Under the pieces are notes generated by a model. The model did not search any database. It saw only the letters and a program-made list of their open reading frames with translations, and was not told the origin of the DNA. A DNA stretch of 64,000 bases from Streptomyces griseocarneus (GTDB taxonomy: Bacteria; Actinomycetota; Actinomycetes; Streptomycetales; Streptomycetaceae): the NCBI GenBank assembly GCA_003674045.1, contig PENC01000001.1, positions 682,001-746,000 of the forward strand, read 5' to 3'. The position numbers and the translations under genes are program-made. Positions 59,777-64,000 of this stretch are shown here, piece by piece (within the stretch, counting starts at the first letter, position 1; every line of letters begins with the position of its first letter).

Positions 59777-60814
59777 TCAGGGCCGGGACTCGGCCGGGGC
59801 GAGGCCGCCCGTGACCGGGGCCTTCGCCATGGCGGGCGCGTCGCGCGCGTACCGCTTCGCCAGGACCGCGCACACCATCAGCTGCATCTGGTGGAACAGC
59901 ATCAACGGCAGTACCGCGAGGCTCGCTTGGGCGCCGAACAGGACGCCTGCCATCGGCAGGCCACTGGCCAGGCTCTTCTTCGAGCCGCAGAAGACGATGG
60001 CGACGCGGTCCTCGCGGCCGAAGCCGAGGCGCCGCGAGCCGTACGTGGTGAGGGCGAGCATCGCGGCCAGCAGCACCGCCTCCACCCCGACGAGCGCCAG
60101 CAGCCGCACCGGTGTCACCTGGTGCCAGATGCCCCGGATCACGCCCTCGCTGAACGCCGCGTACACGACGAGGAGGATCGACCCCCGGTCCACGTAGCCC
60201 AGCACCTTCTTGTGGCGCGTGAGGAAGCCGCTCACCCAGCGGCGCAGCAACTGGCCCGCGACGAAGGGGAGCAGAAGCTGGGTGACGATGCCGACGAGCG
60301 AGTGCGCCGAGAAGCCGCCCCCGTTGTTGCCCAGCAGCAGGGCGGCGAGGAGCGGGGTGAGGACGATGCCCACGATGCTGGAGAAGGAGCCCGCGCAGAC
60401 CGCCGCCGCCACGTTGCCGCGCGCGATGGAGGTGAAGGCGATGGACGACTGGATCGTCGACGGCACCAGGCACAGGAACAGCAGCCCGTCGTAGAGCCGC
60501 GGCGTCAGGACGTACGGCACGAGCCCGCGGGCCGCCAGCCCGAACAGCGGGAAGAGCAGGAACGTGCAGCCGAGCACCGTCAGGTGCAGCCGCCAGTGAC
60601 GCAGGCCGTCGAGCGCCTCGCGGGTGGAGAGCCGCGCTCCGTAGAGGAAGAACAGCAGGGTGACCGCGCCCGTGGCCGCGCCGTCCGCGACCGGCGCGGC
60701 CGCTCCGCGCGCGGGCAGCAGGGCGGCGACGAGGACCGTGCCGAGGAGCGCGGCTATATAGGGGTCGAGAGGGACGCGGGAAAGAAGGTGCGGGAGAAAG
60801 GCGGGGCGTCGCAT
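59777..60814 (-). CDS. BASS-family (bile acid:sodium symporter-like) transporter
   Basis: 345 residues, about ten membrane helices. LVPSTIQSSIAFTSIARGN and GSKKSLASGLPMAGVLF are the two discontinuous-helix signatures of the SBF-like (DUF4137/YfeH-type) BASS proteins. Probable uptake or efflux of an organic anion. It is divergent from a LysR gene with a LysR-box between them, so it is the likely target. The frame is open upstream, and homology begins at MRRPAF. Confidence 0.85.
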   Translation of the reverse strand: MRRPAFLPHLLSRVPLDPYIAALLGTVLVAALLPARGAAAPVADGAATGAVTLLFFLYGARLSTREALDGLRHWRLHLTVLGCTFLLFPLFGLAARGLVPYVLTPRLYDGLLFLCLVPSTIQSSIAFTSIARGNVAAAVCAGSFSSIVGIVLTPLLAALLLGNNGGGFSAHSLVGIVTQLLLPFVAGQLLRRWVSGFLTRHKKVLGYVDRGSILLVVYAAFSEGVIRGIWHQVTPVRLLALVGVEAVLLAAMLALTTYGSRRLGFGREDRVAIVFCGSKKSLASGLPMAGVLFGAQASLAVLPLMLFHQMQLMVCAVLAKRYARDAPAMAKAPVTGGLAPAESRP

Positions 60815-60869
60815 GCGTTCACCCTGCCTGCACGCCCTGCTATCGGGAACCCCGTTCACCGTACTGACT

Positions 60870-60890
60870 GTTATCACGATCAGCGATAAC
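60870..60890. promoter_or_regulatory. LysR-type operator between transporter and regulator
   Basis: GTTATC-N9-GATAAC, with the T-N11-A core of LysR sites, lies 9 bp before the lysR GTG and 56 bp before the transporter ATG. Confidence 0.75.
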
Positions 60891-60898
60891 CTGGATGC

Positions 60899-61798
60899 GT
60901 GTTCGATCCTGTCCAGCTGCGGACCTTCCTGGCCGTCGCGCAGACGCTGAGCTTCACGCAGGCCGCCCACCGGCTGGGGGTGCGGCAGTCGACGGTGAGC
61001 CAGCAGGTGCGCAGGCTGGAGGCGGCGGCCGGGCGGCAGCTGTTCGCCCGCGACACGCACGGGGTGGAGCTGACGGAGGACGGCGCGGCGATGCTCGGCT
61101 TCGCCCGGACGATCCTGGACGCGAACGAGCGGGCCGCGAGCTGGTTCGCGGGCACCCTGCTGCGCGGCCGCCTGCGCTTCGGGGCCTCGGAGGACTTCGT
61201 CCTGACCCGGCTGCCGGAGATCCTGGAGGGCTTCCGCCGTGAGCACCCGGCCGTGGATCTGGAACTGACCGTCGATCTCTCGGACACCCTCCACCAGCAG
61301 CTCGCGTCCGGGCGCTTCGATCTGGTCCTGGCCAAGCGGAACCCGGACGAGCCGTACGAGCCGCGCGGGCGGCTCGTCTGGCGGGACCGGTTGGTGTGGA
61401 TCGGCAGCGAGCGGCTGCGCCTGGAGCCGGACCGGCCCGTCCCGCTGGTTGCCTTCCCGCCGCCCGCGGTGACCCGCGCCCGCGCCCTGGAGGTGCTGGA
61501 GCGGCACGGCCGCCCCTGGCGGGTGACCTGCACCAGCGGCAGCCTCAACGGCCTGATCGCGGCGGCCCGCGCCGGACTGGGCGTCATGGCCCACACGGGC
61601 GGCATGATCCCGCCGGGCCTCGCGCGCATCCCGGCCCGCGCCGGCCTGCCGGAGCTGGGCGGTATCGACGTGGTGCTGATGTACGGCCCCGCCCCGCACG
61701 GCCCCGCGGAGGCGCTCGCCGAGGCGATCCTGGCCTCGGGCGACCGCCTGCACGGCCCCGGCCCAGCCCCGGAGCCCGACCCGCCCGCGCGGACCTGA
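60899..61798 (+). CDS. LysR-family transcriptional regulator
   Basis: 299 residues, GTG start. The winged helix-turn-helix covers about residues 3-62 (LRTFLAVAQTLSFTQAAHRL, RQSTVSQQVRRLE), and a periplasmic-binding-protein-like sensor domain fills the rest. The divergent BASS transporter and the intervening LysR-box give a standard activator/transporter pair. The inducer is presumably the transported anion. Confidence 0.9.
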   Translation: MFDPVQLRTFLAVAQTLSFTQAAHRLGVRQSTVSQQVRRLEAAAGRQLFARDTHGVELTEDGAAMLGFARTILDANERAASWFAGTLLRGRLRFGASEDFVLTRLPEILEGFRREHPAVDLELTVDLSDTLHQQLASGRFDLVLAKRNPDEPYEPRGRLVWRDRLVWIGSERLRLEPDRPVPLVAFPPPAVTRARALEVLERHGRPWRVTCTSGSLNGLIAAARAGLGVMAHTGGMIPPGLARIPARAGLPELGGIDVVLMYGPAPHGPAEALAEAILASGDRLHGPGPAPEPDPPART

Positions 61799-61800
61799 CG

Positions 61801-62148
61801 TCACGCCGCGCCGGGGCCCGCCGCCAGTTCCCGCTCGTACGCCTGGAAGCCGTCCTCGACGCCCAGGAAGACGTCGTCGAAGGTCAGATAGCCCTCCGCG
61901 ATGACCGGGGTGTCGCGCAGCGCCTCGACGAGGAAGTAGTACGCGCCCAGGTCCTCGATCTCCAGGACGGCGAAGTCGGAGATCCGCCCGGTGAAGGCCT
62001 CCGCGTCGAAGAACCGGGCCTTCACCCGGTCCGCGTACGCGGCGAAGACCGGCTCCAGATGCTGCGCGCGCATCGCGTTGCGCTGCTCGCGCGAGAGCGC
62101 CAGCCAGCGCGGCGTGACCGTGTAGGTCAGGACGATGCCGTACGTCAT
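61801..62148 (-). CDS. Darcynin family protein
   Basis: 115 residues. TYTVTPRWLALSREQRNA, ARFFDAEAFTGRISDFAVLE and YLVEALRDTPVI-like segments (here YFLVEALRDTPVIAEGYL) match the darcynin family, a small cytosolic protein of unknown function in plants and bacteria. A dyad-rich promoter region lies upstream. It ends 3 bp from the convergent LysR stop. Confidence 0.78.
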   Translation of the reverse strand: MTYGIVLTYTVTPRWLALSREQRNAMRAQHLEPVFAAYADRVKARFFDAEAFTGRISDFAVLEIEDLGAYYFLVEALRDTPVIAEGYLTFDDVFLGVEDGFQAYERELAAGPGAA

Positions 62149-62196
62149 GAGATCCCCCGAGAAACTTGCTAACGCCGTTAACTTTGACCCACAGCT

Positions 62197-62217
62197 AAAG
62201 TTATAGGTGTTAACTTT
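62197..62217. promoter_or_regulatory. Inverted repeat in darcynin / acyl-CoA synthetase control region
   Basis: AAAGTTA-N7-TAACTTT, 48 bp before the darcynin start, in an AT-rich patch. A further GTTAACTTT copy at about 62178-62186 gives direct repeats of the half-site. This looks like an operator. No regulator is adjacent. Confidence 0.6.
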
Positions 62218-62370
62218 GTCAAGGGATGCGGATGAAGTGGCCGGGCCCTGAGGGGATTCCGTGGTGGGCACACACAAAGCGGGGCGGAAGGGGTTCGTGG
62301 AGCCCATCGGCCGGGTACGGTCACACCGCGCTGTGCGGAGCGTCACAAGGAGCAAGCAGGAGCTGGCCAG

Positions 62371-64000
62371 TTGCGCGAGTTCACCGTCCCACCACTGGTG
62401 ACGGCGCCACCCGTCGGAGGGCTGGCGGACGTCGTCTTCGATCATGCGGATGCCGACCCCGACCGGGTCGCCTTCGGCCGCCAGGGGCCCGACGGGCAGT
62501 GGCGGGACGTGACCGCCGCGGCCTTCCGGGACGAGGTGCTGGCGCTGGCGAAGGGGCTGCTCGCGGAGGGCGTCCGGTTCGGCGACCGGGTCGCCGTCAT
62601 GTCGCGGACACGCTACGAGTGGACGCTCCTCGACTTCGCCCTGTGGACGGTCGGCGCCCAGCCCGTACCGCTGTACCCCACGGCCTCGCCCGAGCAGGTC
62701 CGCTGGATCCTGCACGACGCGGGCGTCACCGCCTGTGTCGTCGAGCACGAGGACCACGCGATGACCGTCGGCTCCGTCGTCGACGGACTGCCGCGGCTGA
62801 CCCGGCTGTGGCAGCTGGACACGGGCGCGGTCGAGGCGCTGACCGCCGCCGGGGAACGGATCGCGGACGCGGTGGTGCACCGGCACCGGATGGCGATGAC
62901 GACCATGACCCCGGCGACCGTCGTCTACACCTCCGGCACCACCGGCCGCCCCAAGGGCTGTGTGCTCACGCACGCCAACTTCATGACCGAGGCCGACAAC
63001 GTCCTCCAGCGGTACGAGGGCGTCTTCCGCACCCGGCCCGGCGAGAGCGCGGCCACCCTGCTCTTCCTGCCGCTCGCCCATGTCTTCGGGCGGATGGTGC
63101 AGGTCGCGGCCGTACGGGGCCGGGTCAAGCTGGGGCACCAGCCCGAGCTGGGCGCCGCCGAGCTGCTGCCCGCGCTGCGGGCGTTCCGGCCGACGTTCGT
63201 CTCCGCTGTGCCGTACGTCTTCGAGAAGATCTTCACGTCCGCCCGCCGCGCCGCGGAGGCCGAGGGCAGGAGCGGGACGTTCGACAAGGCCGTCGAGGTC
63301 GCGGTGCGTTACGCGGAGGCGCTGGAGCGGCGGGCCTTCGGCACCGGTCCGGGGCCGGGCGCCGCGCTGCGCGTCCAGCACCAGGTCTTCGACCGGCTCG
63401 TCTACGCCCGGCTGCGGGAGGCGCTCGGCGGCCGGATGCGCTACGCGATGTCGGGCGGCTCGGCGATGGACCGGAGGCTCGGGCTGTTCTTCGCGGGCGC
63501 GGGCCTCACCGTCCTGGAGGGCTACGGGCTGACGGAGACCACCGGCGCGGCCACCGGCAACCCGCCCGAACGCATCCGCTTCGGCACCGTCGGACGGCCC
63601 GTGCCGGGCACGGGCGTGCGCATCGCCGAGGACGGGGAGGTGTGGCTGCGCGGCGGCCAGGTCTTCACCGGCTACCTCGGCGAGCCACGGGAGACGGACG
63701 CGGCGTTGCGCGAGGGCTGGTTCGCCACCGGCGACCTGGGCAGCCTGGACGACGACGGCTACCTCACCCTCACCGGGCGCAAGAAGGAGATCCTGGTGAC
63801 GTCCGGCGGCAAGAGCGTGTCCCCGCTGCCGCTGGAGGAGCGCGTCCGGGCCCATCCGCTGGTCGCGCACTGCGTCGTCGTCGGCAACGACCGGCCGTAC
63901 GTGGCCGCGCTCATCACCCTGGACCCGGAGGCGGTGGCCCACTGGATGGCCCTGCGCGGCAGGCCCGCGCGGCAGCCGGGCACGCTCGTGCGCGACCCCG
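62371..64000 (+). CDS. Long-chain acyl-CoA synthetase, FadD15-like (3' end outside window)
   Basis: The reading frame is open from the TTG at 62371 (preceded by GGAG) to the window end, 543 codons so far. REFTVPPLVTAPP is the usual actinobacterial FadD15-type N-terminus. Motifs are YTSGTTGRPKG (186-196), the AMP site GYGLTETTG, GDLG and GRKKEIL. It activates fatty acids as acyl-CoA with ATP. It is transcribed away from darcynin, with an inverted repeat in the shared control region. The protein is probably about 600 residues. Confidence 0.88.
   Translation, partial: MREFTVPPLVTAPPVGGLADVVFDHADADPDRVAFGRQGPDGQWRDVTAAAFRDEVLALAKGLLAEGVRFGDRVAVMSRTRYEWTLLDFALWTVGAQPVPLYPTASPEQVRWILHDAGVTACVVEHEDHAMTVGSVVDGLPRLTRLWQLDTGAVEALTAAGERIADAVVHRHRMAMTTMTPATVVYTSGTTGRPKGCVLTHANFMTEADNVLQRYEGVFRTRPGESAATLLFLPLAHVFGRMVQVAAVRGRVKLGHQPELGAAELLPALRAFRPTFVSAVPYVFEKIFTSARRAAEAEGRSGTFDKAVEVAVRYAEALERRAFGTGPGPGAALRVQHQVFDRLVYARLREALGGRMRYAMSGGSAMDRRLGLFFAGAGLTVLEGYGLTETTGAATGNPPERIRFGTVGRPVPGTGVRIAEDGEVWLRGGQVFTGYLGEPRETDAALREGWFATGDLGSLDDDGYLTLTGRKKEILVTSGGKSVSPLPLEERVRAHPLVAHCVVVGNDRPYVAALITLDPEAVAHWMALRGRPARQPGTLVRDP

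Noticed and set aside
1..64000. CRISPR arrays, tRNA and rRNA genes, and replication origin boxes
   Set aside because: No regularly spaced short repeats, no cloverleaf-like conserved blocks and no clustered DnaA boxes were noticed. The repeats found are dispersed and unevenly spaced.

Overview
The window is chromosomal DNA from a Streptomyces-like actinobacterium. Most of it is very GC-rich with G/C in third codon positions, GTG and TTG starts are common, many genes overlap by 4 bases (GTGA or ATGA), and typical Streptomyces families are present (XRE regulator with DUF397 partner, DUF6879, DUF6415-like, WS/DGAT acyltransferase, TIGR03086, darcynin). No rRNA, tRNA, CRISPR array, phage module or replication origin was seen.

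Layout. 0-1.5 kb: the end of an NRPS condensation domain and an Sfp-type phosphopantetheinyl transferase. 1.5-25 kb: mostly single-gene metabolic and regulatory units (TetR, imine-reductase-like oxidoreductase, DUF4232 lipoprotein, CoA-transferase, GNAT, DUF5107/TPR protein, membrane glycosyltransferase, VOC, PEP-mutase/isocitrate-lyase-type lyase, ThDP pyruvate oxidase, an aminotransferase-fold protein without a single lysine, MBL hydrolase, APC antiporter, SDR plus TetR, GntR, a double alpha/beta hydrolase, a Tat-exported FAD oxidoreductase, pterin dehydratase). Gaps between genes carry a dispersed family of palindromic repeats.

25.2-33.0 kb: an apparent island. Seven co-directional genes of visibly lower GC (PLP sugar-type aminotransferase with two TTA codons, Gfo/Idh/MocA oxidoreductase, TylF-like O-methyltransferase, GT-A-like glycosyltransferase, radical SAM enzyme, HAD phosphatase, PrmC-like methyltransferase) lie between two decayed copies of one transposase in opposite orientation, each backed by the same block of dispersed repeats. 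The aminotransferase, dehydrogenase and phosphatase trio recalls the kanosamine routes (RifK/L/M, NtdA/C/B) and suggests an amino-sugar product that is then methylated, transferred and radical-modified.

33.2-46.6 kb: a coupled three-gene operon (GNAT, threonine-dehydratase-like PLP lyase, TauD-type dioxygenase), a secreted fusion of a CdtB-like nuclease with an SGNH esterase, small regulatory genes (DUF6415-like, XRE/DUF397), a trypsin-like protease, a WS/DGAT enzyme, a secreted papain-like protease with a membrane-anchored partner, and a DUF6879/XRE cassette that has decayed and lies between two 71-bp direct repeats.

46.8-58.9 kb: a divergent biosynthetic gene cluster. Leftward: nucleoside 2-deoxyribosyltransferase-like, dihydroorotate-dehydrogenase-like, creatininase-like amidohydrolase, ATP-grasp ligase, MFS exporter. 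Rightward: acyl carrier protein, class III aminotransferase, hotdog thioesterase, FabZ-like protein, ketosynthase, cysteine-less ketosynthase partner, acyl-ACP/CoA ligase, LLM flavin oxidoreductase. Almost all genes overlap by 4 bp. The family mix matches no pathway I can name. A plausible reading is a lipid chain built on a dedicated ACP and joined by the ATP-grasp enzyme to a pyrimidine- or amide-derived unit.

58.9-64 kb: TetR with a clear operator, BASS transporter divergent from a LysR regulator, darcynin, and the start of a long-chain acyl-CoA synthetase that runs off the window.
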